Assembly: GCA_903813345.2 (NCBI GenBank)
Contig: CAIIXF020000010.1
Location: 31,834,425-31,898,424, forward strand
Direction of reading: 5' to 3'
DNA length: 64,000 nucleotides
DNA from: Owenia fusiformis
Taxonomy: Eukaryota; Annelida; Polychaeta; Sabellida; Oweniidae
Position numbers and translations under genes: made by a program. The notes beneath the pieces were generated by a model, which was not told where the DNA came from, made no database searches, and saw only the letters and a program-made list of their open reading frames with translations. Each line of letters opens with the position of its first letter. Positions within the stretch are counted from its first letter, which is position 1. Of this stretch, positions 22,839-36,600 are shown in pieces.

Positions 22839-23534
22839 ATTATCTGTGTGTAGATCGTTTTTAGAATATGAGCCGTTTGATTTGATTTAACGTGAGGATA
22901 AATTGTTAGATTATGAGGAAATAGAATTGTTGTTGATAAGGTGTCTCGAGTGCCAATTTAGAAATATTTTCCTTATAAGGGTCTATACTTTGGATGTTCA
23001 TATATTTTCAATTTAATGTGGATTACCAAGTAGTCAGTACTTTCTGTCAAACTCATCTCTATATGTTAGGAGACTCTGAATAATTACAAAAGGAGGAAAT
23101 ACAAAAAATCGGAAAGGTGTGGCGTTCATATCACTACCTCGTTTTACAATTATTTCAATTGCTTCCTTGTCAACAAGTGTTAAAATACATATTTCAAAAG
23201 TTTAATTGAACTACTCGATTGCTGATAAAATACTTTTTCAAATAAAGTTACAAAACATAATGTTTTGTAAATATTGAAATTTTGAGGAAATTCCACAAAA
23301 TACTGATCAATGATGCCACGGAGAAACATCACTCTTCTCGTATTATCAACTGACTTTCATCTTCAAAGCTAAATGTATAAGTTGCGTATATATAAATTAG
23401 ATATTAAGATTTTGTGCAATAATGACTGTGATACATCAGTTGGTCTGATGAATTCAACGTAATCGCTTCTTTCAAAAACACCGATGCATCACACACTCAT
23501 GTTAGCTTCATTAGCAATTGTCAAGTATTGTTAT
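22839..23534. other. 5' flank of the MPEG1-like gene
   Basis: Presumed promoter side of the gene to the left. A CTACACACAG stretch on the minus strand just before the ATG could be a splice acceptor for a non-coding exon. Nothing else is supported. Confidence 0.4.
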
Positions 23535-23680
23535 GTCACCAATAGAAATGGTGACATATTGTTATAGTCTCCAACTTTTTTGTGGACTGTGTTCTTCGGT
23601 CAGAGATCGGTGGCGTTCGGTTGTTGATGTTCGGCGTTCGGCGTCTGTAAAAATGTAGTGGTGACATGTTGTATGTTAAC
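23535..23680 (+). repeat. Dispersed repeat R2, copy 2
   Basis: It shares CATATTGTTATAGTCTCCAA, TTTTGTGGAC and the GGCGTTCGGCGTCTGT block with the inverted copy at 4620-4755. A GGTGACAT word opens and closes the segment. Confidence 0.6.
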
Positions 23681-24394
23681 GCCTTGTTATAGCATTGTTA
23701 TTGCTCATTGAAATAATGTTGACAAATAATTATGAAAAAATTTACTCGGTTGTTAAAATACACATTCAACAAGTTCACATATTGATTCATTATCCCTGGA
23801 ATCATTATTTCCTTTGCTAGGTCACATCAACCAAAATTGACTCAGCATTATTTGATAGACGATATTTATCATTATCTAATTAACTTCAATTTATTTATTG
23901 GCATTGTGTCTCATTCAAATTACATTTATTTGACATCTATGTATGCACATATCTATTAATTTGTTATTTTATGCTTTTAAAGCAAGGGGTATTTGTCCAC
24001 GATTTTGTGCAAGTTTCCGTATCTACTTTGGGAAATAAAATTAAAGACCAGCTATTTTGATGCCCGACTCGGGCACCCCAGAGAAGGTAAAGTCGCAGAG
24101 GCTCATTTCAAAACCCTCTCGTGTTTGCAACTCAGAGTAAATAATTTATAAAATGAAATGAAGTTGCATATTCGGTAGTTATGTAATGTGATGATATTGA
24201 AAATTCAAAACTAAAAGAAATTAAAAAAATTGCTAGAAGTCAACGTGTCTTTATAACTCTCTTCGTTTGGTTGAATATGAATAATACAATGTCTTATTAC
24301 TTATTAGAGAAACGGGATTTTCTAAATTCTCATCTTCGTTTACTCGACTCCCGTCGGTCGTAAATGAATGCGAATATTGCCACAATGATTGTGC
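23681..24394. other. Intergenic DNA, no features seen
   Basis: AT-rich, with no open frame or repeat that I could support. Confidence 0.5.
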
Positions 24395-24592
24395 ATATCA
24401 GCTGTAGATATACAATCATCAACTTTAGGTATACAATCATCAGCTTCAAGTATACAATCATCAGCTGTAGATGTACAATCATCAGCTACTGGCATTCAAT
24501 CATCGGCTGCAGGTAAACAATGATCAGCTGCAGGTAAACAACCATCAGCTTCGGGTATACAATCATCAGCTACATATATACAATCACTAGTA
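24395..24592. repeat. 21-bp minisatellite, about nine units
   Basis: Imperfect units of the type TATACAATCATCAGCT plus about five variable bases run head to tail. Units near the middle show ATTCAATCATCGGCT and AAACAATGATCAGCT variants. Confidence 0.85.
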
Positions 24593-24967
24593 CTACTCTA
24601 CGGTTTGTCTCAATTGTTTATCTGTACATATCGCGGTCGGGCTGAAATTAAACAAAATAGCATTATTTTAGCCATTGGGGGGCTGGTTTCAGGAATATCT
24701 TATTTCGAAATCAAATACTCGCACGCCAATGCAGGTCGATTCATCGAGGAGTTGGTGCATCTAACTAAACTGTATAGACTGGGAAATATAAAAGCAGAAT
24801 AAATTTTACTTGATTTCGCCACATTTTCGATAGTTCCTTTCCAAGTGCATTGCAATTAAAAAATTAATTTACATATTCAATGCTTTATATTTTACCTAAC
24901 TATTATAAGTTATTGAATGATTTGAAGTGCAATACAGGATATATTGTGGTCGAGAAATTCTCTATAA

Positions 24968-25164
24968 GGCCCCAAAAAGTGGGCCTTTTTGGTCATTACT
25001 GGGCCTTGTAAGGCCTTATTATTTAATTTCAGGCCAACTTTTGAAGAAAATTGGCCTCAGAATTTCAAAATCCGGGTCCACTTTGGGGTTTTAGGGGCCC
25101 AAAAGTTTTTACTCTGACCTGAAATTTGCCCCCCCCCCCTTGTTGGTTCCCAGATCCGCCCCTG
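24968..25164 (-). mobile_element. 5'-truncated copy of the 16.3-kb G-tract MITE, inverted
   Basis: Read on the minus strand it starts CAGGGGCGGATCTGGGAACC, followed by AACAAGGGGGGGGG and the same GGCCC-word body as the complete element. It ends near 24968 without the second terminal repeat. Confidence 0.85.
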
Positions 25165-25244
25165 TGTATTGCCACGGATATGATCAATGGAAACAATCTC
25201 AGTAGCAATACAGATTGGTACAACCAAACAGGATTGACTCCCAG

Positions 25245-25560
25245 GATCGAAACTCAATATTTTCCAACAATGAAAACGTCGAAATGTCGTTATCATAACC
25301 GACTACAAAGTCAAAATGAACAATTCAAAAGATTCGAACCAATATTTCGATCACTTCTTGTGAGTTTTGGAATTTTTCAAAAGGAAATAAGACCAAAATT
25401 CACGATCCAAATGTTGAAGTGAACAAAATGGCAGCTGTTTGGATTCGAATTTTGTATCACGACATGCCCATATATGGGACAGATTATCGATGTTGCACTC
25501 TGGGAGCCAATCCTCCTTGGGTACAACACAAGAACTGACCAATCAGAGGGCTTCATTTTA
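25245..25560 (+). repeat. Dispersed repeat family R1, longest copy
   Basis: It shares with 48535-48820 the order GTCGTTAT, TTCAAAAGATTCGA, GATCACTTCTTG, GTTTTGGAATTTTT, AAGACCAAAA, ATATATGG and CTGGGAGCCAAT, at perhaps 75-80 percent similarity by eye. No terminal repeats or protein were recognised. Confidence 0.7.
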
Positions 25561-26770
25561 CTGATCATACGATTATACATTTTATCGTTGTAAGTTGTTA
25601 AACAGGCAATGCGCCTATTTTTGAAGGAAAAAAGAACAAAATATCATTTGAGACATGTCACTCACACAGTCAATCAAATGTGATAAAAACTTGGGTCAAT
25701 ACTGAAGTGAAGAAAATCACTCGCATAGAAAACAGCATTTGAAGTTCAGAGATCAAAAGAAGTGAATTATCACTTTTCACAAAGTGTATGTTTTTAAATA
25801 ACTCTTGGATTAAAATATGGTGTATGGTTGAAAATCCTATCAAAAATGAATGGATGATTAATGCAAACAACAATGCCATCTTTCTATGGCATTCCTAAAA
25901 CTTGACATATATAAATTGATAGATCAAAAATATTTTTTCATGATCTAGTGTCAACTCTGATGTGGTCTGTTTGAGCTGTTTTTGGTGTCAAATGAAAGAT
26001 CAGGTACTTATTTATCCATTGGAAATACATGAAATACTATGAAGATCAAAAGTGAGACTTCATTTACGCACTTTGTCCCTTTAACCATTTATTCTGAACG
26101 ACGATAAACATTAAACGAACGTGCGAGGGGGATCCACCCAAGATGAATTGCTTTCCCCAATTGTTTGGAAACAAAGTATATTACAAAAATACTGGTCTCT
26201 GTGTCGCAGTAGTGCTATTTTTACTTACATTACAGATACAGTCTAAGTGAATTAAAGTCCTCGATCGATGCGATATGCCTGACGTCACATTCTTTTGAAG
26301 CACCCAGCCACCGGATATTACGTTGTAGTCCAATTGCTCTGGATTGTCCCAGACCCGGAAAACCACTTCCTAGTCATAATATTGTAAGTTTTTAAAGCAT
26401 TAAAACGTTATCAAATGCAGACTCACTGGCATCTATGACTATAGACTAAATGTGTAGATGGTGTACAATAGACGATTGGATAAGACTAGAATATTGAACG
26501 CATAAGTCAGAAAAGACAAAGTACAGAAGTAGGCACAAAAGCAAAGGTTTTTGGCCGATATGAAGATGACACTAGTGTTTGTGTATACGTTTATGAGACA
26601 GAAATAGGAAGAATTGCACCACTATCTGTTTACTTCTACTGCTTGTTCGTCAATGAAGTTGACATGTTCACAGGTACTTTCAAATTAACGCCCCGATTAC
26701 AGTATATCATAACATCGAGCCTCTCACATGCAATGTGATCGGGGCGTGCATGGACCTATTGATGATGTAC
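25561..26770. other. Intergenic DNA, no supported gene
   Basis: Short frames only, none with a recognisable domain. Confidence 0.5.
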
Positions 26771-27663
26771 TGACGTGTCGCAAAAAGGTCGCGCACGCAT
26801 TGTTACACATTTTCGCTTTTTAACACCACATAATGTGACGTTTTTTGAGAAAAATGTACACATATGGAAATCCTTTCGTCCTCCACATTTGCCTCTGTAT
26901 CTCAAAATGTTTAAGGCGAATAACTCTGATATCGTATTTGTATTAACAATGGGATAGGAGCATTATAAAACACGAATCAATTGATATTTTAGGTGAAATA
27001 AATATACGTGTTGATGTGCTTGAAAATAGGCGAATGGCGTAAATGGCGTAAATTAACCCTATTTTATTGAATTTTGAAAACCTTTCGTCCTCCACTTTTC
27101 CACATACAACAGAAAACACATACTTTTCAAAATCAACTATTTATTAATAAACTAGAGTTTAAGAGCAAAATAATCATGTATGATTTATTAAAAATTGATC
27201 TCGTATTTTTTGTTTAATGTACACCTGAAAAGTTGAAGGTAACAAAAAATGAGCAAAAAAGGTCGCTGTCAACAGATTCTATTTTTCAAACTCTATGACG
27301 TCTCAATATTGGACGCTTACTAAAATTCATCCTTTGAAATAAAACTTCCATCTACCTTTATCAAGACGAAAAATAAGTATAATAGTCATATATTGTTTGA
27401 GTTATAAGCGTTTAAAGACGAAAAATAATTCAAAATGTAACGTGTCAACAGGGGATATTTGCCAGGTGTTTTGGTAAAAAACTCTTTTTTAAAAAAGAAC
27501 GCGCAAGAATCGTGAACGGAGTGTAGTTGATCTAAAAACTTCATCGAAACAGCTTTAAAATGATATATAACTTTAATTAGAATATTGTCTTATAATCCGG
27601 GGAAAAAACAAATTCACGCGATACCCTTAAAAAACAAATGCGCCATCTTTTTGCGACACGTCA
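26771..27663. mobile_element. Non-autonomous DNA transposon with TGACGTGTCGCAAAAAG termini, copy 1
   Basis: The left end TGACGTGTCGCAAAAAGGTC and the right end (its reverse complement with one or two changes near the inner edge) bound 893 bp. A second copy at 46244-47017 follows the same sequence closely. The only open frame (26775-26957, 60 codons) begins inside the terminal repeat and shows no domain. Flanking duplication is not clear, so the superfamily is unknown. Confidence 0.88.
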
Positions 27664-29038
27664 CTACAAATAAAGCATTGATAACCATAACAATGCCACT
27701 GATCTCTGCTTTCTTAGCAGTGTTGAGAATATATACGAGGGTGATTCAAAAGTAATGGGCAATATCCTATAGACAGAATAGGTATTACCCAATCGATCTA
27801 ACTCTTTAAATAACTTATATCAATCAGATATATTTAAGAAATATTTCTTTTTAATTTGGCTGAACACCTTTCAGTTGTGTGTAACCATAGGTGATACTGG
27901 AAACTTCCCTTTAAGGTGTTTTCTGAATATTTTCTTGTCATTTCTGTTTGTGTTTTTCTGTTTTTCCACATTTCTGGTGAGTCTGGCCGTATCTTATTGA
28001 CATGGTTCCAATTGCTTCAATTTGTGCTATAACACCTTGGAATTCGAAGATGTCTGGCACACATAAAGCATGGAGATTAAATCAAAAGATTTGATTGACA
28101 TTTGACATGCTTAAACAATTCTATTCAATCTCCATATACAGTAGCTCTGACACTCCTCCGTGCAGTTTTGAATACAACTATTTCCCCAGATTATAGTGGC
28201 CTTAAAGGGAACATACGTCCAAATTCCAATGGACAATAAAGAAGTTGTACAAAAACCTGATCATGGTAGGAGATGAACAATTTATTAACAGAAACTTTGT
28301 GCAGCGCGCTATTTTCAATTTTGTGATTTTATTTTTGTCTTCGTTTATCGATATATGAAACGAAATATTGAATTCAAGAACTGTGAACGAACGTCCACAA
28401 ATTAGTTCATGGTATGACTTCCGAATATGAAGGATCCATAGCACACTATAGCGCAGCAACATTTTAAGCAATATTTATGAAGGTGTATATGTCTTGATTC
28501 TTTTAAAATACCGTTTGCTGAAAAAACTTCCGGCTTTCGGGTCGAAAAATGTCTTTCATCACAAGGGGTCAAACAACGTAGATATTTTGATTCGAACTTT
28601 TATACATTTATAAGACACAGACCGTTATTCTAAGCATACGAACAAAAATAGATTATCATAATGTAAAAATATACTATAATTTTACTGTAGATGTCGGTGT
28701 TTTATTAGTGTATTTACGCAAGTGTATTTTTCAGATTTTGTTTGATTTTTCAAATATATATTTAGGTAATTTATGATTGGGAACATATCAGTTTATTTAC
28801 CATTTAAAACATTTTATTACCAGAATTTTTCCATATAATCGCAAGGGGACAAACAACAAATTATTGTTCATGTTTTATAAAACATAATACAATAACAAAT
28901 AGGTAAGCTTTATATCTAATTAAATGTTACAGAGGTATTAGAATGTTCATATATTCCAAGGGCATGTCTCATAATCAATAAGAGTTATAGGCAATCGAAC
29001 GCCTTACAATTATTCCTCGACGTTACTGCTGACTATCA
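27664..29038. other. Intergenic DNA with a possible lone mariner terminus
   Basis: Near 27734 the phrase TACGAGGGTGATTCAAAAGT resembles the terminal repeat of mariner elements and is preceded by TA-rich sequence. No matching opposite end was found. The rest shows no supported feature. Confidence 0.4.
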
Positions 29039-30062
29039 CACACCCGGTGATCGTGAATATGGGACGGAGGGGGGGAGCAGGCAATTTCTGCTAGGAAATT
29101 CAACAAATCTGGAAGATTTATTTTTTAAAGAAAAAGTTTACTATTGAATTGCTTAAAGGATAGGCGCACGGTATGGTAGAATATGTTAGGTTTTCTGGGA
29201 TTTTTTCTGAAACGATACGCATCTACGGTATGAGATCTATTAAAAAAGGCGCAAGGCTATCAACAGGCACAAATCAACGTTTTTGCTATAAATCAAGCAA
29301 CAATGGACTACACGACCTGTAATAAATACTTGTAAGTGATGTTATCATAACTAAATTAATGTCATTGCTGAATTTATAAAATAAGTTTCCATATGTGAAA
29401 TAAAAAATAATCGAAAATAATGAATTTGGGACGGAGGGGGGGAGGGGACGGAGGGGGGGAGCAATATGTATATAAGACATGATTAGAGATGTTTCGCGAC
29501 TTTAAGTCCTTTTACTCCAAATGTCCCCATTTTTCAGTCTCCGGGGGTATATCATCCAGTTTCTTACTAAGTTAATGAGTTCATTTTTCAAATACAAGAA
29601 TTCGTGTGAAGTTGTTTCACTTTATAGAATTATTACTCCCCCCCTCCGTCCCCTCCCCCCCCCCTCCGTCCCATTTTAATTATTTTCGATTATTTTTTAT
29701 TTTACGTATGGAAAGATATTTTATAAATTCAGCAATGACATTAATTTAGTTATGATAACATCACTTACAAGTATTTATTACAGGTCGTGTAGTCCATTGT
29801 TGCTTGATTTATAGCAAAAACTTTGACTTTTGTACGTTGGTTGCGTTGCGCCTTTTTTAATAGATCTTATATCTTAAAAGAGTATCGGTTGAAAAATAAT
29901 CCTAGAATACCCAACATATTTTATCATACCGTGCGCTTATTCAATTTGCAATTCAATCGTAAACTCTGTCTTGAAAAAATAATTTTACCAGATTTGTTGA
30001 ATTTTCTATCGGAAATTGCCTGCTCCCCCCCCTCCGTCCCATTTTCACGATCACCGGGCGTG
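29039..30062. mobile_element. Foldback transposon with long inverted repeats, family F, copy 1
   Basis: The 1024-bp element is nearly a complete palindrome: left and right arms of about 400 bp match in inverted orientation around a short centre. Its termini are CACACCCGGTGATCG and, inverted, CACGCCCGGTGATCG. TATCA flanks both ends (29034-29038 and 30063-30067), a 5-bp target duplication. A GGGACGGAGGGGGGGAG motif lies near each outer end and in tandem at each inner end. There is no coding capacity. CAC termini with a 5-bp duplication recall Transib-like elements, but this is only a suggestion. A sister copy lies at 60196-61218. Confidence 0.92.
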
Positions 30063-30671
30063 TATCATAACATTTTCTGACGGTTGTTTCTTCTTTGACC
30101 TTATCACTGGATACAATTCATTTAAGGAAGATAATGATAACGATTTTTCTCAATTATTCATGAATTTGACCGAGTCTTGATCATTGTTTTATAAGCAACA
30201 GAGATATATCTAACTACGAGAAATATAACTATAGCTCTAGTCCCAATTAGTCAAGGAAGAGCAATAGGCCTTCCTTTATTGATAATGTTCACCGCTGAAT
30301 AAAAGTCCATTTCTCAAAACGTATTGAGACCCATTTTGTGAAAAACTAGCATAATTTAAGCATTTGTCATTCTAATATAAAAGTGAATCATTTATAGCAT
30401 TTATCTTATTAATACCTGAGAAACAATACAAAACGTCGATACACTGATTACATAATTTTTGGTTTTAATAAGAAAAATAACCTCAAACTTATAGCTTATT
30501 AACCTAAATCATATATTTGAAATCATTTCATATTACTTTCTGTTGCATTGTGTACTCCAAATTGTGAAACATTGGGATTTTATTTTTTGGTAAACTGAAA
30601 GTTTTGACAACTTAAACTTAGATAATTAATTAATCCTGATTTATGCCAAACATCACACCGATTGAATGGAT
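30063..30671. other. Intergenic DNA, probable 3' flank of the VWA gene
   Basis: TTTATT at 30579-30584 gives AATAAA on the minus strand about 90 bp past the stop of the VWA gene's last open frame. No other feature was seen. Confidence 0.45.
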
Positions 30672-33600
30672 TCAAATGTGCATATAAGTGTTATCCATTA
30701 CTTTTAAATCAGCTCTCGTATATGGATAGATAAGCAGATAGGTATAAGAAAAGTAAACGCATACCCTTTCCTCTCCCACATAATGGAAGACTTCCCGATT
30801 TCCACCTTCAGGTGTCCCTTTCTGTAAAAACGAAATCATCGCATGTGCTCTCCACGCAGACATGATTTCATCGTACGTCTTACCTATGTGAAGAAATAAA
30901 ATAATCCATTTCATTTAAAGAGCCTCGAAGAATTAAGTCAACCTTTACCAGACAGTACGTATATACTTTTCTGAGATAATGCACCCTAAACAGACTGTGC
31001 AATACGAAAACGAGCGGTGTGGATATCATGTGCGCAAGGTGCGGATAATAACGGTCATTTTTGAATTTGAATTCGTGATATTTCATTAACTAAGGCATGT
31101 TCGGTACTCAATTATAGTCATCCATTTGTAGAGGATGCCGAATAAAAGGGAAAGGACGATTCTCGGTTTGGAGAACAGTCTACTGGGCTAAAAATATAGA
31201 AATATTACCCAAATTAAACTATGAATATTCAAAAGAGGACATTTAAATCTACAAGATGTAAAAATAACAAATTGGTCTGAAGCAGGGATAATGCTCAATT
31301 AGACTGATTCAATAAAATACAAGTCTTGATTTTGGGGAAAGAAGTTCATCAGTGTACTCCGCTAATATTTTTTGGCGAAAAATCTAAAAATATTACCCAA
31401 ATTAAATTATGACTATTCAAAAGAAGACATGCAAATCTATATTATGTAAACAAAATCAAATTTGTCCGAAGCAGGGATAATGCTCATTTAGATTGAAGAA
31501 CTTCGTTCTCCAAACCGAGAATCGTCCTTTTGTCTATAGTTGTATTCTTCATTTCTTAACGACGCACTAAGCAATCACACATAGCAAAGAATTTGAAATT
31601 GCTGCTTTATTACACAGTTTACAGCCTTCCATGTATTGGTGATCGAGATGACCAATCGATATAAATTATTTTTGCATTATGAAAGTCATAAACTTTCTAT
31701 GTGAATTCTTAAAAAATTGAAAACATTTATCGGATATGTGCTTCCTCTAAACAAGCGGGGTGGATATCGTCACTTTGCAGATATCCACACCACTTGATTA
31801 AAGGTAGCACATTTTTGTTTAATGTTTCCCATTTTGTATAAAACCCCACAGGAACCTTTCAACTTTCCAAATGCAAATATAATTTGTATTGATAGGTCAT
31901 TTCGATCACCATTATTGGATGAATGCTGTTTACGCTGTGAAACAGCTGCAATTTCAAATTATTTGCTTTGGAGAGAGTATTATTGCTCGATGTGTCGCTA
32001 TAGAATGAACTGCACGCCTATTTACATAATTTCCTTTTTATTAGGGAACCTGTACACATGTATGAATATAATTGAGTACCCAACACGCCTTAGTTAACGA
32101 AACGGGACTCTTTATTTACAATTGCTTATATATCGTTTATACAATACAAAACACAAATCACAAGAGGTGTAATTATCCGCTTTAATCTATTGTTCCGAAG
32201 AAGGGTTAGATAAAAAAAATGGATTAAGACAAAATATCACTCAGCAAAATTAATAATCTTAAAAGACACTGACTTCTTTTACGTTCGATACACGTTTGGG
32301 ATGTTAAGATTTGTTTTAGAAACTTATTTTATTGTCAAATTAGTTGTGTCAAATGTTGATTATGTTTGGCATTAATTGTGTCAAGTGTTTATTGTGTTTG
32401 GCTTTAATTGTGTCGAGTGTTGACTGTGTTTGGCATTCATTGTGTCGAGTATTGACTGTGTTTGGCATTCATTGTGTCGAGTGTTGATTGTGTTTGGCTT
32501 TAATTGTGTCGAGTGTTGATTGTGTTTGGCATAAATTGTGTCGAGTGTTGACTGTGTTTGGCATTAATTGTGTCGAGTATTGACTGTGTTTGGCATTCAT
32601 TGTGTCGAGTGTTGATTGTGTTTGGCATTAATTGTGTCGAGTGTTGACTGTGTTTGGCATTAATTGTGTCGAGTGTTAACTATGTTGAGACTCTTTTTGT
32701 CATTTGGTAAATTGACCAAAATGAGATAAGATCTGTTATAAGCTTAAGCTACCAGAATAATACGAAAGGCATACCTGGTGGGTAGCTAAGCTCACGGAAT
32801 ACAGCTACAAGCGTTTCACACTTTAGAGAGGCTCTTGGCATTATAGCCTCCAAATTATCTCGAGACATCTCGAGACCAAGTGTCAATATCGCAAAGTCAT
32901 AGTAGTCCATTACTGGCTGTACATGGCATTTAAAACGAGAATCTTTCGTCAACAGTGCTTTCTCTAGATGTCCCGCGCTGTCACAGCCATACACTACATA
33001 TAGCCGATTCTCTGCTACTGCCTGTGTGTTTCAACATTTAAGTACAATGCATCCAACAATTTATTGCATCTCATCAATACATACTAGGAGGACGTCCATT
33101 ATTTTTGATTATCAAGCAGTTACTCTATCAATATCCTATTGTCTCACGATGGAGTAACTGACCTGATTATTGTGGCATCAAATGACCAAAGCAAAGTAAC
33201 TTTAAGTAAAAACAGGACAATCTTACTTTTATCAAACAATCTGACGGATAGACGGACGGGAGGACAAACAGACAACGGCAATGGAACTGTCAAAGGAGTA
33301 AGTTACCTTTAGTGGATAATACATTTTGCATTTAGGTTGCCGATCAAGTTCAGCTGCAAAGTCTTTGAGAAATTGAATGTCGCAGTCATCTTCATATGTG
33401 CAATCCAAGATCGCGTTCACCCGTTTGTACCGACGCAGTCCAGGTTGTTCTGTCTTGGGAGGTGGGGGCGTGTACTGGCATTTCGCGTGACATGGATGCA
33501 CCGGGTCTTCTAAAACCCAAATGGTTCTCAAGATTATTAAAGATAAATAAATGAAGGCAACATCATTAAAGACATACTACTACTTTTAGATACATTTAAA

Positions 33601-36600
33601 TATGACGACGTTTATATGATTGTGATTCATCTTTTGACCTAGAGCTAGCAATAGTATTTTAAATAAAGAACGCACCCGGTGGACAAACGAATTCACTTAT
33701 ACTCAAAAAGTGATCAAACACTGTAGATGCAAGTTCTTCTGTGTCTGTTTCGTTATCCAGTTGAAATCGATCCGCATCGTCTGCCAATGTTTCAAGTTGT
33801 TCTTGGGTGTCTGGTAACAATTCGCGACCCTTCTTGTTTGGCAGCTCGATAGCAATTGTCCGTACGGTCTTTCGCAATTCTCGGATGGCAGATGTAGTTT
33901 CTGGGATAAATTTCTGAGGCTGCGTTCGCCCGTCTGTGATAACAAACAAGGCGTCTGGACTGCGATTGTCGTTTGCATCTGACTCAAAGAAATCTGTTTT
34001 CGCCATATTGATAGCATTTTGGGTGTGGGTTTTACAATCGATCGTTTCCATTTGAAAGTTTTCAATCTTGTTCAAGATTTCCAGTTTGGAGAGTTTTTCA
34101 TTAAACGTAAACACATGGCGTGCTTCGACGTCGTATGCTATCATGCCGAACTGAGTTGCGACATTACTCACATTTCCTTCTTTAACGGAATCAAACTGAG
34201 CCACGAAATCTTTTATGAATAATTTTGCGAGTGCCTTTGTTTCGTCATCAACGCTGCATGATGTCTCTATTGCAAAGACTATGTCTGCACATACTAAAGA
34301 AAGACAAATGATGACGGTGACTTTAAAAGCATGAAATGAATACGTTTTAGGATGCTAGTCTTTGAAAATACACGTTTCTATTAAAATTGTATAAAATCCA
34401 ATACCCTCTGTAAAGAAAAAAAGGTGCATTGTCCTTTACCAATCATAGCTTTTTTTCGTTGTTATCATACCAAACTTTGAGAGGTATAATGTATGAATAC
34501 TTTGACCAAGTGGAGAAAATTAAAAAAAAATTCGTATATATGGTAAAAAGTTAAAGGATTGAATATAACAACTCCCAAAATCATGAGTGTGACTTTTTAC
34601 CATAAATGCATTGACGTCATAAATTTGAGAAATCCTATACCCAGCAATGTACTCAAGAAGGGGATCTTCTGAGACATGAATTTAAATTGTTAACTACATT
34701 TAGAGGAATACACCATCTTGAATCCAATAAAACTTTGTGAAAAATATCATTTATAGAATGAAAGTCTGATTAATTACAACCATTTTGTGATAGAATTTGA
34801 GGTAATATCCTTCAGATTCTCTTCTCAGTTCAAAATTATGGGTAGGGGTAACATATATTACAATAAATTTGATATTGTAAGATAACCTTAAATCTTTCTC
34901 AATGACCCATAAATATGTTATACATCCTATACTTAGCGTATGCATACCAAAATTTATGTCAGATGTGATATATAAATGTGTTTATTGAGCAAAATGGTTA
35001 CATTCTATCCCTAATTTCACTGCCATTTAAGGCGTGAAATTGTCTAAAAATCATGTTTTAGACGGGTTTTGGCACTTCCATAATTTTCTGTCAATGTGTC
35101 AATGCTTATTTCAAACCTGTTATATACACTGTATAATAGCAAATTGTAATTTATGACATAATTCAAAGGAAAAAGTCACATTAGAGAATTTGTGAGCTGT
35201 GTTTTTACCATTGATAACTTTTTTTAATTTTCATCTAATTTTTTAAAATTTCCACCAGTTATTCAACATATGCATGCCATGTGCCTCCAAGAGTTTAGTA
35301 ATATTATACAAAATTCTGAAAAGGTTATGACTGATAAAGGACCATGCACCTTTTTTCTTTACAGGGGGTAGTTTAAAGTACATTACAGTACATTAATATA
35401 CAGAGAATGTAAATATTGTATCCAGTATTTTGAAGAGAGTTTAATTTATAGTAAGTACTAAAGTCTTCAAAAAACATTTTAAATATGATAGTTACTGAAA
35501 ATAGTTGTGTCAAATCGTGATTAACAAAATATGAAAGTCATTATAAAAATAAGCACACGTACATGTCAAATGCAATAAATAGAATTAACATATTGGTGAG
35601 ATTGACTATCCTGATTTAGGATCTTTGAAAAATCTCTTTAATTTGCAATTCGGGCAGTATTTCTGTTTTATTTGTGTAATCATTGATTTGCTTTGTTTTC
35701 CGTGTCAGACCTTTCATACAGACTTGCACATTGTATCCTCTTTTAAATATTCAGGGTGACCCCAAAAACAGAACTCTCTAAAACTGTATTAATTTCTTTG
35801 TAATTATTTTATCAACCCAATTTTTCATGTGCATAAAGTATAATCTATGTATGAACATATGATATTAAGGTTGTTACACAAAATTGATCATTAGTCTTAT
35901 CATATATGATCTTTGAATGTGTCCTATTTACGGAATGTCAACAATGAGACAAAATCATATCTTGAGAATTAATGAGAAATTCAGAAGGAAATTCCAAGTA
36001 AGACGTAAAATGAAAGTTGCATTTGATATTTCAAATGAAAAATGAAGATTAAGCAATGGTTAAAACACCTAGTAAAATCAGATGACTGAAATCCCTGGCC
36101 TCTTAGCAAGAACACCTTAAAACGCTACAAAATTCTTTTGGACGAATTCTCAAGAAATCATTATGACAGCAGAATGATCAGTCAAGAGCACTGCATGACA
36201 TGTGCTGTGGACACAGGTGTATTAAATATATAAGGGTTATGTACTGGGAGGTTTTGGATACAGGTTTTATCCCAAGGGAAATATGTGTATATCCCGAGGG
36301 ACCGCAGGGACCGAGGGATATACACATATTTCCCGAGGGATAAACCCTGTATCCAAAACCGACCGTACATAACAGATGTATTTCATACCTACTGATGTCC
36401 TAGGAACGTCATATACCTTATAAAGTTCCAAAATTCAAAAATATACTGAAGATACGCATTTTCTTGGTGTTGTAAAGTGTTTTTTAAGTTTCTGAGATTT
36501 TCAAACTCATATAACTCATACTTTGAAAAATTTTGAAAAAAATGTGAAAAAAAAATTTTGAAAAAGAATGTGAAAAATATTTTGGGGAAAAATGGGAAAA

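Noticed and set aside
20592-22890. Multiple plus-strand frames of 60-95 codons
   Set aside because: All lie antisense to the intact MPEG1-like coding exon and are shadows of it.
27734-27760. Possible full mariner element starting at TACGAGGGTGATTCAAAAGT
   Set aside because: No matching inverted end or transposase frame was found downstream, so at most a lone end is present.
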